Positions 17,768 to 27,722 are shown, counted from the first letter of the stretch. The stretch is 64,000 bases of DNA from Dasania phycosphaerae (GCF_026891035.1 NZ_JAPTGG010000006.1:1-64000); one strand, 5' to 3'. Numbers and translations are program-made. The notes: generated by a model from the sequence alone, not told the origin.

Positions 17768-19378
17768 ATGCAAGCCCAGTCATCGATTAGCCACCGCCAC
17801 AAGCGCCACTACAAGCAGGCCGAGCAAGCCTTGCTGGCTGGACGTATTAACGAGGCGCAGCAACTGGCAGAGGCTTTATTAAAACAATGCCCGCAGTTTG
17901 ATAATGCCTGGTTTTTACTCTCGCTGGTGTATCAGCGTTTAAATCGCAACAGTGATGCCCTGCAATTAATCGACCGGGCTTTATTACTATCACCGCAGTG
18001 TGTGCATTTTTTAGCGCAACGCTGCGCCTTATTGCTGCGCTTAGGCAAATTTAAAGAAGCGCTGCTACTGGCCCAGCAAACCCTGAACTTGGGTGTGCAC
18101 GATGCTTGGTCGCAGGATGTATTGGGGGTGGTGTTATCCACTTTAGATGAACACGCACTAGCCTTACCCCTGTTTGCCAAAGCCTGCCAGCAGCAAGCTA
18201 ATAACCCACAATTTTTATACAACCTGGCCAGCGCCGAAAGAGTTTGCGGAAAATTGGAACAGGCCCAGCAACATTTGCGCGCCGCCCTAAACATCAAACC
18301 CAACTTTAGCAAAGCGCTGTGGAGTTTAAGTGGTTTGCTAAAAGCCCAAGAGGCGCATCAGTTGATTGCCGAATTAGAACAGCAGCTACAGCGCCCGCAA
18401 TTACCCGCCATGGACAGCTGCTATTTACATTACGCCTTGGCCAAGCAATACGAAGATTTACAACAATGGGATAGCGCCTACCAACACTTTCAATTAGGGG
18501 CCGCAAGCCGCCGCAGCTTAGTACCCTATGATGGCTTAGCCACCGAACAATTATTTAGCGCCATTAAACAGGCCAGCGCTACGGTGTTAGATGCAAGCTG
18601 CGATAGTGAGGCCGGCTATAACAATGACGAGCCAATTTTTATTGTCGGCATGCCGCGCACAGGCACCACCTTGGTAGAGCGCATACTCGCCGCCCACAGC
18701 GATGTTTATGGGGCAGGGGAGTTGCGCCAGTTCCCCATGGCTATCACCGCCATGCTCAAGCCACAAGCCGATAGTATTAGCGCCAACTGCGAGCTTAGCC
18801 CGCAGGCAATGGCGGCAGCGGCGGGCTTAAATATGGCTGAGCTGGGTGAGCACTATATTAATAACACCCGGCCACGCACCGGCCACACGGCAAAATTTAC
18901 CGACAAACTGCCGCTTAATTTTTTATATATGGGCTTAATCGCCCGCGCCTTGCCCCGCGCCAAATTTATCCATGTGCAGCGCAACCCCATGGATACCTGC
19001 TGGAGTAACTTTAAACAATTGTTTGGCGCTATGTATGCCTACTCCTACAGCTTGCAAGATACTGCCCATTTTTATGGGCTATACCACAATTTAATGCAGC
19101 ACTGGCAAGGCCTAATGCCCCAGCGTATTTATAATCTGCATTACGAAGACCTAGTGCAAAACCAAGAGCAAGAAAGCAAAAAACTTCTAGCCTTTTGTGA
19201 GTTGCCTTGGCAGCCAGCCTGTTTGGATTTTCACCGCAGTGAAAGTGGCGTGGCTACCGCCAGCTCGGTGCAAGTGCGGCAAAAAATTTACCAAAGCTCA
19301 TTGCAGCGCTGGCAGCAGTACCCGCAGTTGCAAGGCTTGCGGCAGAGTTTGCAGGAGATGGGAGTGGTGTTGGATTAG
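17768..19378 (+). CDS. TPR-repeat sulfotransferase
   Basis: 536 aa from the ATG at 17768, preceded by AGGTAA; a GTG two codons upstream is the alternative. The N-terminal about 240 residues are tetratricopeptide repeats (AEQALLAGRINEAQQLAEALLKQ and others). The C-terminal domain is a PAPS-dependent sulfotransferase: the 5'-phosphosulfate loop FIVGMPRTGTTLVERIL (about 291-307), the KFTDKLPLNFLYMGLI block and the 3'-phosphate motif FIHVQRNPMDTCWSNF. Homologues often sit next to TonB receptors in marine gammaproteobacteria and sphingomonads, as here. The acceptor (lipid, glycan or protein) is unknown. No signal peptide, so cytoplasmic. Confidence 0.9.
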   Translation: MQAQSSISHRHKRHYKQAEQALLAGRINEAQQLAEALLKQCPQFDNAWFLLSLVYQRLNRNSDALQLIDRALLLSPQCVHFLAQRCALLLRLGKFKEALLLAQQTLNLGVHDAWSQDVLGVVLSTLDEHALALPLFAKACQQQANNPQFLYNLASAERVCGKLEQAQQHLRAALNIKPNFSKALWSLSGLLKAQEAHQLIAELEQQLQRPQLPAMDSCYLHYALAKQYEDLQQWDSAYQHFQLGAASRRSLVPYDGLATEQLFSAIKQASATVLDASCDSEAGYNNDEPIFIVGMPRTGTTLVERILAAHSDVYGAGELRQFPMAITAMLKPQADSISANCELSPQAMAAAAGLNMAELGEHYINNTRPRTGHTAKFTDKLPLNFLYMGLIARALPRAKFIHVQRNPMDTCWSNFKQLFGAMYAYSYSLQDTAHFYGLYHNLMQHWQGLMPQRIYNLHYEDLVQNQEQESKKLLAFCELPWQPACLDFHRSESGVATASSVQVRQKIYQSSLQRWQQYPQLQGLRQSLQEMGVVLD

Positions 19379-20345
19379 GTTTGATCTTGTCTTACCTAGG
19401 GAGCTCGCTTTGCTTATGGGGCAGGCTCTTCTGGGCTTGATCCGGCATCCATGGGGTTTTAGTTTTTTTATTTTTGTTAATTTGTTCCTTAGCGCCTTTT
19501 CCGCCCTGCTGGGCGGGTTCATTTTCTTTGTTTGCCCACAAATTGCACCGCAATTTGGACGACCTTTAGGTCGCCCGCAGGGTGAAAAAATGCAAAAGCA
19601 TATTTGAATCAAAGGAAAGATAACCAAAGAAAAGGGCACCCCTACTTCATTCGGCACATCCATGTGCCTCACCTAAAGGCAGCACTTTGTGCTGTGCAAA
19701 TTGGCTGTCCTGCCAATTTGTCGTCGCCCTTCGGGTGCCCTGCGCTACTCGATTTTTAACGGGCGTTCCGGAACTCGCATTTTGAAGATATTTAATCTTC
19801 AAAATACTCAAACATCCGTCACTACTTCGTCCCGTTAAAACTCTCCGTTGCTCGGCGACTCCCAAGGGGAATTTGGGTGCTTCGTAGTTGGTGTTGTGGT
19901 GGGGTGGGTTTATTAGTTTTTAATTGTGCATGGTCTTTACTACGACGTTGTCTTGCCGGACTTGATCCGGCATCCATAGTTTTTAGTTTTTTAAATGAAT
20001 TTATTCCTTGGGATTCTTCTCTCTGTTGCCCGGCGACCCCCAAGGGGAATTTGGGTGCTTCGTAGTTGGTTTGTGGTGTTGTGGTGGGGTGGGTTTATTA
20101 GTTTTTAGTTGTGCATGGTTTTTACTACGACGTTGTCTTGCCGGACTTGATCCGGCATCCATAGTTTTTAGTTTTTTTAAATGAATTTATTCCTTGGCAT
20201 TCTTCTCTCCGTTGCTCGGCGACTCCAAAGGGGGGGCGGGTGATGCGTAGTGGTTGCGAGAAGGGCGGGATAGCTTTGGTTAGTTTTTCTCTTATGTACT
20301 GTAATTAAAACTGGATTTTTTGTGAGTTGATTAGCCGTTACTATG
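19379..20345. repeat. Composite repeat-rich spacer with at least three copies of a ~180-bp unit
   Basis: About 1 kb without a credible gene. From 19842 a unit beginning CTCCGTTGCTCGGCGACTCC and ending in a GCCGGACTTGATCCGGC palindrome recurs at 19843, 20021 and 20207 (steps of 178 and 186 bp; the last copy is partial). The left half (19430-19740) has other palindromic pieces such as CGCCCTGCTGGGCG and GACCTTTAGGTC, and an AAAGAAAAGGGCACCC box common to repeats of this type. Related single copies lie at about 22352-22495 and 27776-27890. Small ORFs over these repeats are not genes. Confidence 0.8.
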
Positions 20346-20413
20346 CAGGTTAGTGAGTGGCACCCCTGTGTTACAAGCACGTTCTAAATCATTGTTTTAC
20401 TGAGGAGTACAAC

Positions 20414-21502
20414 ATGTCTGCCAATAAACCTATAGATCAAGCGCGTTTACAAGCCCTACAAGAGCTGGCCAATAAAAGCCTGTACGAAAATGCGGACCCT
20501 GCCTTTGTGCCGTTTTTTGAGCGTACCATAGCCGAAGGTGTAGAAACTGTTAGCAATAACTTTAATACCTTGGGTATGTTTAGAGCGCCGCACTCTCGTG
20601 ATTTAACGGGCGTGGATATAGCTTTGGTCGGCACCCCCTGCGATTTGGGGGTACCCAACCCGCGCCCCGGTACCCGTAAAGGGCCAGAGGCGGTGCGCTA
20701 TTGGTCGCTGGATAGAAACATGGTGCATTACGCCACGAAAATCTGCCCCTTTGAAATTTGTAATGTTATTGATTACGGCGATATAGAGCCCAAAGAAGAT
20801 GCCTACAATTTAATCTCGTGGTTGGATGCCTTTGAAAAAGTTTACCTAGATTTTAAAGCCAACAATGTTGTGCCCCTAACCATAGGTGGCGAGCACACTT
20901 GTACCTATCCCATTTTAAAAGGCTTATCAAATAACGGTGCCGAGCCCTTGGCCTTGATACACCTAGATGCTCACGCTGACACCGCCACCAACTTTGGCGG
21001 TACCCGCGTATCCGATGCCACCTTGTTTCAGGTAGCAGCGGTAGACGGTTTTATAGATCCCAGCAAAACCATACAAATAGGCCTGCGCGGCCGTGGCGTG
21101 CCCCGTGCCGATTTTTCACACAAGTCGGGCATGACCGTGATTTACGCCGACGACGTACAAGAAAAAGGCGTGCCCTGGGTAATGGAGCAAGTGCGTAAAG
21201 TGGTAGGCGACAGCCCCGTGTACCTATCCATAGACACCGACGTATTCGACTGCAGCTGCATGCCCGGCACCACCTTACCCGAACCCTTTGGCCTTAACGG
21301 CATAGAAGTGCGCGACATTATACGCGGCACCAGAGGTTTAGATGTAGTCGGTGCCGACCTAATGGAACTAAGCCCCCCTTACGACCCCACCGGTATGTCG
21401 GCTTGCTTAGCCGCCGGTATCGCCTTTGAGCAATTTTGTGTATTGGCAGAAGCGCGAGCTAGGCGTACCGGTAAGGAAAATAAAACCCATTGGAATAAGT
21501 AA
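20414..21502 (+). CDS. Ureohydrolase (agmatinase/arginase family)
   Basis: 362 aa from the ATG at 20414, with a GAGGAG ribosome site 9 bases upstream. It hydrolyses a guanidino group to urea plus an amine. All manganese-ligand motifs are there: GGEHT, HLDAHADT and SIDTDVFDCSCMPGTTLPEPFG. Subfamilies in this fold act on agmatine, guanidinobutyrate, proclavaminate, formimidoylglutamate or free guanidine. The DVFDCS stretch differs from the usual DxDVLDPAFAPGTG pattern, and with an unusually long N-terminus (first motif near residue 70) I would not fix the substrate as agmatine. No urease or polyamine genes are adjacent. Confidence 0.85.
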   Translation: MSANKPIDQARLQALQELANKSLYENADPAFVPFFERTIAEGVETVSNNFNTLGMFRAPHSRDLTGVDIALVGTPCDLGVPNPRPGTRKGPEAVRYWSLDRNMVHYATKICPFEICNVIDYGDIEPKEDAYNLISWLDAFEKVYLDFKANNVVPLTIGGEHTCTYPILKGLSNNGAEPLALIHLDAHADTATNFGGTRVSDATLFQVAAVDGFIDPSKTIQIGLRGRGVPRADFSHKSGMTVIYADDVQEKGVPWVMEQVRKVVGDSPVYLSIDTDVFDCSCMPGTTLPEPFGLNGIEVRDIIRGTRGLDVVGADLMELSPPYDPTGMSACLAAGIAFEQFCVLAEARARRTGKENKTHWNK

Positions 21503-21510
21503 CAGTGGTA

Positions 21511-21531
21511 TGCGGGTAGAGATACCCGCAT
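21511..21531. terminator. Hairpin between convergent genes, candidate terminator
   Basis: TGCGGGTA with TACCCGCA forms a stem with a four-base loop, between the ureohydrolase stop and the convergent gene ending at 21535. The T tract is weak, so termination may be partial. Confidence 0.5.
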
Positions 21532-21534
21532 AAA

Positions 21535-22266
21535 TTATTCAGGGTAATTATTACTATTGCCTAAGGTTTTTATCATCATGGCTTTTAATTGGCCATTTTG
21601 GTGCAGCTTTTCCATGCCTTCGTTAAAAAGTGTAAGCATTGCTTTGCCTTTGATGTTGTCGGCAAATACGGCATAGGTAGTATTATTAATAATGGATGTT
21701 TTGATCACATAGTTGCCAGATTTTTTATTAGTCATTTCGGCTTTTTTAATTTCATCCTCATCGCTAATTACCGCATCCAACCTGCCAGCATCTAGCATTT
21801 TTAATAGCGAGCTCAGCTTTGAGACCTCTTTATACTCCATGGCAACATCGATATATTGATCTAAGGCATAGCCTTTTAGTGCGCCAACTTTTTTGCCAGC
21901 TAATGAGCTTACACCCTGCCAATTGCTAGCTAAATCTGGCGATAGCGCCGCATCTACCCTGTGAGCGCTCAGCGCTCTAGCGCTGTAATGGCCTGAAATC
22001 TTGTCATCTTTATAGGCCCCCAGCATCATGTCGGCCTTACCATTAGACACCATAGCGATAGAGCGTTGAAAAGGAACGAACTTCACATTTACTGTTATGT
22101 TATGGGCTTGGTATATGCTGTTAAGTAAGTCTAAATAATAACCGCTGCCATCTTTGTGGGTATAGTGCTGCCATTCATCGGTGGCAACGGTGATTTGCTG
22201 GCCTCCGGCCGTGGCTAGCTGGCAGCAGCAAAGAGCAAGTATTGCGGTGAGTTGTTTTATGAACAT
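21535..22266 (-). CDS. Periplasmic solute-binding-like protein (SBP_bac_3)
   Basis: 243 aa. Signal peptide at residues 1-20 (MFIKQLTAILALCCCQLATAG). The mature fold matches family 3 binding proteins: ITVATDEWQHYTHKDGSGYYLDLLNSI, VKFVPFQRSIAMVSNGKADMMLGAYKDD and LAGKKVGALKGYALDQYI. It is an orphan without adjacent permease or ATPase and lies convergent to the ureohydrolase gene. It resembles, in layout, the product at 11340-12140. Ligand unknown; amino acids or small polar compounds are usual. Confidence 0.82.
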   Translation of the reverse strand: MFIKQLTAILALCCCQLATAGGQQITVATDEWQHYTHKDGSGYYLDLLNSIYQAHNITVNVKFVPFQRSIAMVSNGKADMMLGAYKDDKISGHYSARALSAHRVDAALSPDLASNWQGVSSLAGKKVGALKGYALDQYIDVAMEYKEVSKLSSLLKMLDAGRLDAVISDEDEIKKAEMTNKKSGNYVIKTSIINNTTYAVFADNIKGKAMLTLFNEGMEKLHQNGQLKAMMIKTLGNSNNYPE

Positions 22267-22700
22267 AATCAGTCTGGCCTCGTAGAGATAAGTTATAGCT
22301 AAAATGCTATTGCTAGTGTAATAGGTGGCTAGAAAAGCATAGTTGAATTTTTAGTATTCGGCGACTCTTAAGGGGTAGGCCGTGGCTGGTCTTGTAGTGG
22401 GGGGAAGGTTTATTGGTTGTGGTGGATTCCCGTGGTTCTGGTTGGATGCTCGTCATTCCGGCGCAGGCCGGAATCCATGGTTTTGGTTTTTGCACGGTAA
22501 TAGATTCAAAGTATTGAACTTATGAAAAGAGAAAAACTTTAAAAGCCTATGGGGCCTGAACCACCCTAGGCATTTTCACTAGCTGTGCAATTCACATGCT
22601 ACTCTGGGTTGGCGAAAGTCAGATAGGCCTATAGATGTAGGGTCAAGAATGGACTTACAAAAGCGGGTTTAGGTAAAACTTTACGCGATACAATATTTGA
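22267..22700. repeat. Intergenic stretch carrying one dispersed repeat copy
   Basis: No gene seen. At about 22352-22495 lies one diverged copy of the repeat found at 19.8-20.2 kb: CGGCGACTCTTAAGGGG, then a G-rich GTGGGGGGAAGG stretch, then the palindrome ATTCCGGCGCAGGCCGGAAT followed by CCATGGTTTTGG. The rest is unique sequence. Confidence 0.65.
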
Positions 22701-23051
22701 TTACTCATGCTCAAGCACATTAATAAGCGTACCAAAAGGGTCGCGTACATAAAACCTACGTACGCCCCAAGGTTCAGTTACGGGACCGTATTCAATATTT
22801 ATGTTGGCAGCTGTTACTCGATTAATCGCTGTATCAAGGTCGTCAACTTCTATGGATAAATTAGGCACGGCAGTGCCAGAGCCTCCCTCGCTGGCTACGC
22901 TAAGTTGGGTGTTCATTGATTCATCTGAACTATAAGTTTTAATCCAGCCGTGGTCCATAACTAGTTTAAGGCCAAATATAGATTCATAAAATGCTTTGGC
23001 GTCATCAGGGTTTACGGCAGTTATATTAGAAACAATCCTTTTTACTTTCAT
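22701..23051 (-). CDS. VOC-superfamily (glyoxalase/dioxygenase fold) protein
   Basis: 116 aa, one vicinal-oxygen-chelate module: MKVKRIVSNITAVNPDDAKAFYESIFGLKLVMDHGWIKTY, a central NLSIEVDDLDTAINRV and the C-terminal PWGVRRFYVRDPFGTLINVLEHE. This order is typical of glyoxalase, bleomycin-resistance and small ring-cleavage homologues. A terminal Glu metal ligand is present in VLEHE. The substrate is unknown. It is a lone gene, transcribed toward the repeat-bearing spacer. Confidence 0.85.
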   Translation of the reverse strand: MKVKRIVSNITAVNPDDAKAFYESIFGLKLVMDHGWIKTYSSDESMNTQLSVASEGGSGTAVPNLSIEVDDLDTAINRVTAANINIEYGPVTEPWGVRRFYVRDPFGTLINVLEHE

Positions 23052-23143
23052 TTAATAATCCTTTAGACCAGGTGGAGAGATAGCTTGATATTGTGAATGT
23101 GTCTACGTTATATGTGTAGCAATTTTTTATTGATGGGGTTGTA

Positions 23144-23359
23144 TTACTGCCAACCGTGCAGCCAGACGTTATCATTTTTTAAATCTTGCCAGTTAATAGG
23201 ATAAGGCTGTTTTGACATTACTGATTCTATTAAGCACAAAATTACAATGCCATCTTCATCGTATTCAACCTTAGTTACGATGAAATGCTTTTCTTGGTTT
23301 TTAGGTGTCACAGCCGTCCACTTACTGTTTAGTAATTTTTTGGGGTTAATGGTGTTCAT
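23144..23359 (-). CDS. Small TIGR02450-like (DUF2389) protein
   Basis: 71 aa from the ATG at 23359, which has a GAGG ribosome site; the longer frame to 23470 lacks support. The sequence follows the conserved pattern I know as TIGR02450: INPKKLLNSKWTAVTPKNQEKHF at the start, a central cysteine (VILCLIESVMSK) and the end INWQDLKNDNVWLHGWQ. Function is unknown across the family, which is common in proteobacteria and cyanobacteria. Confidence 0.8.
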   Translation of the reverse strand: MNTINPKKLLNSKWTAVTPKNQEKHFIVTKVEYDEDGIVILCLIESVMSKQPYPINWQDLKNDNVWLHGWQ

Positions 23360-23654
23360 ATAAACCTCGTGAGGCGGTTGGCCTGTTTTTTTTGATGTCG
23401 TCTGTTGGATTTGATCCGGGATCCGTAAAATTATCCGATCGTTGTTATTCTGGTGGATAACGTGAATCACTCAGTAAGAGAGAGTGCCTTAGGAATGGTA
23501 GCTCCATAGTTTTGATTCCGCCGTATTCCTCTCTGCAAAATAATCTCACTTGCTGGTCGATTAGATTCTTTTATTAGTCCAAGTCCTCAAAAAGGAGATG
23601 TTGGCCACGGAGTTGTATGGCTTATATTTTTTAAGGTATTAGTTGAAATGGGTT

Positions 23655-24296
23655 TTACAAAACCTCTCTAATTGAAGGCCACAGTGTTTCTAAAATAGTA
23701 GCCTGTGCCTTGGCGTTAGGGTGTATGCCGTCATCTAGCATTAATTGTGGGTTGTTTACGAGGTCGTATAGGAAAAATGGCAGGGTGTTTACGTTTTCCT
23801 GTGTGGCTATTTTAGAATAGCTGTTCTTGAATTGTTCAGTATAGCGTCGGCCATAATTGGGCGGTATTTCCATTTGGGTGATTAATGTTGTTGCGCCGGA
23901 TGCTTTAGATTTTTTAATAATAGCAACAAGATTTTTTTGCATAGTTTTTATAGGGTAGCCTCGCAAACCGTCATTAGCCCCTAGGGCGATAATGATAATA
24001 GCCGGTTGGTGTTGCTTTATTAGGGCTGGCAGCCTATTTAAACCATCCGCTGTAGTGTTTCCGCTGACGCTGCCATTAACTACGCGGTAGCCTAGTTGCT
24101 CTTTATTGATACGTTGTTGTAGTAGTTCTACCCAGCTTTTTTGGGCGTCGAAGCCATAGCCGGCACTTAGGCTGTCGCCCAGCACTAGCAGGCTGGGCTG
24201 TTTGATATCGGTTGCATTGGCAAGGTGGCTTACTAGGCCAGCCGATATCAATATGAATGCCAAGGCGGTTTGTGTGAGTATTGATTTAATATTCAA
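23655..24296 (-). CDS. tesA: TesA-like SGNH esterase (acyl-CoA thioesterase I / lysophospholipase)
   Basis: 213 aa. Signal peptide (about 1-28, ending ANA), so periplasmic. The SGNH hydrolase blocks are clear: GDSLSAGYG with Ser42, the Gly in NGSVSGNTT, the Asn in ALGANDGLRG and the Asp-His of DDGIHPNAKAQ. It hydrolyses acyl esters and thioesters. It lies head-to-head with the YbbA/YbbP transporter genes, the same arrangement as in Escherichia coli and Pseudomonas, which strengthens the name. Confidence 0.93.
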   Translation of the reverse strand: MNIKSILTQTALAFILISAGLVSHLANATDIKQPSLLVLGDSLSAGYGFDAQKSWVELLQQRINKEQLGYRVVNGSVSGNTTADGLNRLPALIKQHQPAIIIIALGANDGLRGYPIKTMQKNLVAIIKKSKASGATTLITQMEIPPNYGRRYTEQFKNSYSKIATQENVNTLPFFLYDLVNNPQLMLDDGIHPNAKAQATILETLWPSIREVL

Positions 24297-24533
24297 AAAA
24301 ATCTCGTCTTGTTAATAGGGGGATCGTTAAAAAGTTATTTAATTGCAGAAATGCTATAGTCTTTTGGTTCACGCTAGGTATCTTATAGGATGATTGAGTA
24401 TTTATCGAATGATGATTTATATACAGTATTTATGAACATTATTGGCTTAGCAGTGTCTAGATGAGATTCCTTTATATGGGCAGCCATTATGGCGGCTTGT
24501 AACTAGTGATACCTATAATACGGCATAAAGAAT

Positions 24534-25232
24534 ATGATATTAGCAGCGCATCAGTTAACTAAATCCGTCCCGACACTAGATGGCGAATTAACTATTTTAT
24601 CGCAAGTGTCATTGGCGCTAAACAAAGGTGATAGTTTAGCGATTGTGGGGGCATCAGGGTCAGGTAAATCAACATTGTTGGGTATTTTGGCGGGGCTTGA
24701 TGTGCCAACTTCTGGTGAGGTTATTTTGGCCGGCGAAAACTTGTCCACTATGGACGAAGAGGGGCGGGCAAGGGTACGGGCAGAGTCTGTGGGGTTTGTT
24801 TTTCAGTCATTCCAGTTATTGCCAGGCTTAAATGCCTTAGAAAACGTGATGATGCCGTTAGAACTGCACGGGGTAGTTGATGCAAAAGACAAGGCCGAAA
24901 TGTATTTACAGCGTGTGGGTTTGACGCATCGTCTGCATCATAACCCCAAGCAATTATCCGGTGGCGAACAGCAGCGTGTGGCTATTGCCCGTGCATTTGC
25001 CAGCGAGCCTAAAGTGTTATTTGCCGATGAGCCTACGGGTAACTTGGATAGCGTTACGGGTGCCAAGGTGATTGATTTATTGTTTGATTTAAATGAGCTT
25101 AATGATACCACCTTGGTATTAGTAACCCATGAGCAGCGCTTGGCTCAGCGTTGCCAGCATACCCTGCAACTTGATGCGGGGTGTGTGGTTAGTTCTAGCC
25201 TAGCCTCAGATGCTGCAGTGGAGTGCGTGTAA
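24534..25232 (+). CDS. ybbA: ABC transporter ATP-binding protein (YbbA/LolD-like)
   Basis: 232 aa. Walker A GASGSGKST (about residues 39-47), Q-loop VFQSFQLLPG, signature LSGGEQQRVAIARA, Walker B VLFADEPTGNLD and switch His in LVTHEQ are all intact. It pairs with the FtsX-type permease whose ATG starts right after its stop. MacB/LolD-type ATPases like this power extraction or mechanotransmission rather than classical import. Divergent tesA suggests a role in cell-envelope lipid or ester handling. Confidence 0.93.
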   Translation: MILAAHQLTKSVPTLDGELTILSQVSLALNKGDSLAIVGASGSGKSTLLGILAGLDVPTSGEVILAGENLSTMDEEGRARVRAESVGFVFQSFQLLPGLNALENVMMPLELHGVVDAKDKAEMYLQRVGLTHRLHHNPKQLSGGEQQRVAIARAFASEPKVLFADEPTGNLDSVTGAKVIDLLFDLNELNDTTLVLVTHEQRLAQRCQHTLQLDAGCVVSSSLASDAAVECV

Positions 25233-27722
25233 ATGCTTGCTATGCGTTTATTGCTTCGCAATTGGCGTAGCGGCGAGGTAAAAATTCTTTCCGGTGCGCT
25301 GATTTTGGCAGTGGCTGTGGTAACGGCAATCACAGTTTTTGCTAACCGTATGGAGTTGTCGTTAGAGCGGCAGAGCAACAGCTTTTTGGCGGCAGACCGC
25401 GTTGTTAGTAGCCGTTTTGATATTCCGCAGGCCTGGCTTAGCATCCCTGAGCAATATCGCTTGCAGCAGGCAAAAGTCGTTTCATTTAACTCTATGGTTT
25501 TTGCCGGTGATGATATGCATCTGGCCGCCGTGAAAGCGGTGAGCGAAAACTACCCCCTAAGAGGAAATTTGGAAGTTAGCGATAAAGCCTTTGCCGTTGG
25601 TACTGAGGTGGTGGTTGCTGAGCAAGTGCCTGCCAGCGGCGAGGTTTGGGTGGATTCAAGGTTGCTAGCCTTATTGGGGATTCAGCTGGGCGATGTTTTG
25701 GCGGTAGGTGAATCTGATTTTCGAGTAACAAAAGTCGTTATTCGAGAGCCCGACCAAACCAGTGGTTTTTCGGTAATGGGGCCACGGGTGTTGATGAATG
25801 TGGCCGATCTGGCTGCCACTGAGGTTATTCTACCTGGCAGTCGTATTAAATATCGGTGGTTGTTGGCTGGCGAGGCGCAAGACCTTACCGGCTTTGAAAA
25901 AGAGATTTTGCCGTTGCTGGGTGAGCATTACCGATTGCGCAATGTGCGTGATTCACAGCAAAATATAAACTCTACTTTGGATCGTGGAAGTAATTTTTTA
26001 TTGCTGGCAGGCATGATTGCAATGTTATTGGCCAGTGTTGCCATTGCTATTTCAGCCCAGCAGTTTTCTGAACGTCATGTTGATCAAGTTGCATTGTTAA
26101 AAAGCCTGGGTGCTAGCTCTTGGCAGATTCGAAAGCTGTATTTTATGCAGATATCTGCACTGGCTATTATTGCTTCGGCGATTGGCTTATTGCTTGGGAA
26201 TGTATTGCAAGAAGTTATTGCCTCGTCGATCATCAGTTTATTTAAGGTGGAATTGCTAGACGCCAATCTGTGGAGTTATGCTACCGGCGTGGCTACCGGT
26301 TTGCTTTGCTTATTGTTTTTTGCTTTGCCGCCGCTTTGGTATTTGCCCACAGTTTCACCCTTAAAGGTGTTAAGGCGTGAGATGCCTGTGAATACAGTGC
26401 AATTATGGGGCCGTGGTTTAGCTGGTTTGTTCGCTATTGTACTACTGGTATTTGCTTATAGCCGCAATCTAACTTTGACTCTAGCTGTTGTTGCAGGGTT
26501 AACGGTTTTAATCAGCGTTGCTGCAGTGATGTCCTTAGTTTTTCTTAAAACGGGCCGCAAGCTGGGTATGAAGGCAGGGAGTGTTTGGCGCTTGGCCTTG
26601 GCGAGTTTAGAGAGGCATAAAGGCCAAAGTGTAACCCAGATTATTGTTTTTGCCTGTGCGTTTATGTTGTTGATGGTGATAGTAACCTTACGCACCAGTT
26701 TAATTGATGAATGGCAGCTGCAGCTTCCTGCTGATGCGCCCAATCATTTTATTGTTAATGTTTCTGCACAAGAGCGGGTAGAAATAGAAGCGTTTTTTAA
26801 GCAGCACTCGTTTCAGCTAGAGCCGTTTTATCCTATGGTTTTGGGTCGCGTCGCAGAGGTGAATGACCAGCCTATTAGTGAGCAGTTGCGCAGTGAAGTG
26901 AATGCCTTGCGGCGGGAGCTGAATCTAAGCTGGGCTGAAAACCTAGCCGCAGATAATAAACTCATACAAGGCCAATGGTGGGATACGTGGCAAAGCCCCA
27001 CGCAATCTGGCTTGGCGGGTGTTTCGGTTGAGCAGAGTGTAGCCGAAGATATGCAGTTGGCACTAGGCGATAAAATAAATTTCAGCATAGGCGGCTTAAA
27101 AATGCAGGCAGAAGTTGCCAGCATTAGAACTTTGGATTGGGAGAGCATGCGGCCAAACTTCTACTTTTTATTTTCGCCGGGTGCTCTAAAGCAATTTACC
27201 CCTAACTTTATGACTAGCTTATATATACCCAGCCATAAAAAAGCCATTCTCAATCATCTGTTAAGAGATTACCCGACTATTGTCGTCATAGAGGCTGATC
27301 GTATTATTGAGCGCATCAGAAATATTGTTGAGCAAGTGAGCCGAGTAATAGAATTAATTTTATGGCTGGTATTAGTCGGTGGCTTTTTTGTATTGGCTTC
27401 GGCTGTTCATGCCAGTATTTACACACGCTTACAAGAGGCGGGCTTACTGCGAGCATTAGGTAGTGGCAAACGTTTGATTATGGGCAGTTTGTGGGTAGAG
27501 TTTGCAACATTGGGCTTGTTTTCGGGGTTGCTGGCGGTGATTGGCGGCGAGGCCTTATTGGTCGCCTTGCAAACACTAGTGTTTAAACAACCGGTAAGTT
27601 TTCATTTTTATTTATGGTTTTATGTGCCTTTGCTTAGTGTTATTACCGTTGGCGGCTTTGGGGTTTATGCTTGTCGAAAAGTTATCTCAGTGCCTCCGGC
27701 AGTCGTATTGCGGGAGCTTTAA
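25233..27722 (+). CDS. ybbP: ABC transporter permease with two FtsX domains (YbbP-like)
   Basis: 829 aa. An N-terminal membrane helix (RNWRSGEVKILSGALILAVAVVTAITVFA) is followed by a large periplasmic domain (about 50-240). The first FtsX unit (about 255-370) contains QFSERHVDQVALLKSLGASSWQIRKLY, then come two more helices, a second periplasmic domain, and the C-terminal FtsX unit (YTRLQEAGLLRALGSGKRLI). Length and duplicated architecture match YbbP. It follows ybbA immediately, so the two form an operon. Confidence 0.93.
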   Translation: MLAMRLLLRNWRSGEVKILSGALILAVAVVTAITVFANRMELSLERQSNSFLAADRVVSSRFDIPQAWLSIPEQYRLQQAKVVSFNSMVFAGDDMHLAAVKAVSENYPLRGNLEVSDKAFAVGTEVVVAEQVPASGEVWVDSRLLALLGIQLGDVLAVGESDFRVTKVVIREPDQTSGFSVMGPRVLMNVADLAATEVILPGSRIKYRWLLAGEAQDLTGFEKEILPLLGEHYRLRNVRDSQQNINSTLDRGSNFLLLAGMIAMLLASVAIAISAQQFSERHVDQVALLKSLGASSWQIRKLYFMQISALAIIASAIGLLLGNVLQEVIASSIISLFKVELLDANLWSYATGVATGLLCLLFFALPPLWYLPTVSPLKVLRREMPVNTVQLWGRGLAGLFAIVLLVFAYSRNLTLTLAVVAGLTVLISVAAVMSLVFLKTGRKLGMKAGSVWRLALASLERHKGQSVTQIIVFACAFMLLMVIVTLRTSLIDEWQLQLPADAPNHFIVNVSAQERVEIEAFFKQHSFQLEPFYPMVLGRVAEVNDQPISEQLRSEVNALRRELNLSWAENLAADNKLIQGQWWDTWQSPTQSGLAGVSVEQSVAEDMQLALGDKINFSIGGLKMQAEVASIRTLDWESMRPNFYFLFSPGALKQFTPNFMTSLYIPSHKKAILNHLLRDYPTIVVIEADRIIERIRNIVEQVSRVIELILWLVLVGGFFVLASAVHASIYTRLQEAGLLRALGSGKRLIMGSLWVEFATLGLFSGLLAVIGGEALLVALQTLVFKQPVSFHFYLWFYVPLLSVITVGGFGVYACRKVISVPPAVVLREL

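Noticed and set aside
19197..19672. ORFs of 124-136 aa on either strand across 19.2-19.67 kb
   Set aside because: They run from the sulfotransferase gene end into the repeat-rich spacer, with composition driven by palindromic repeats.
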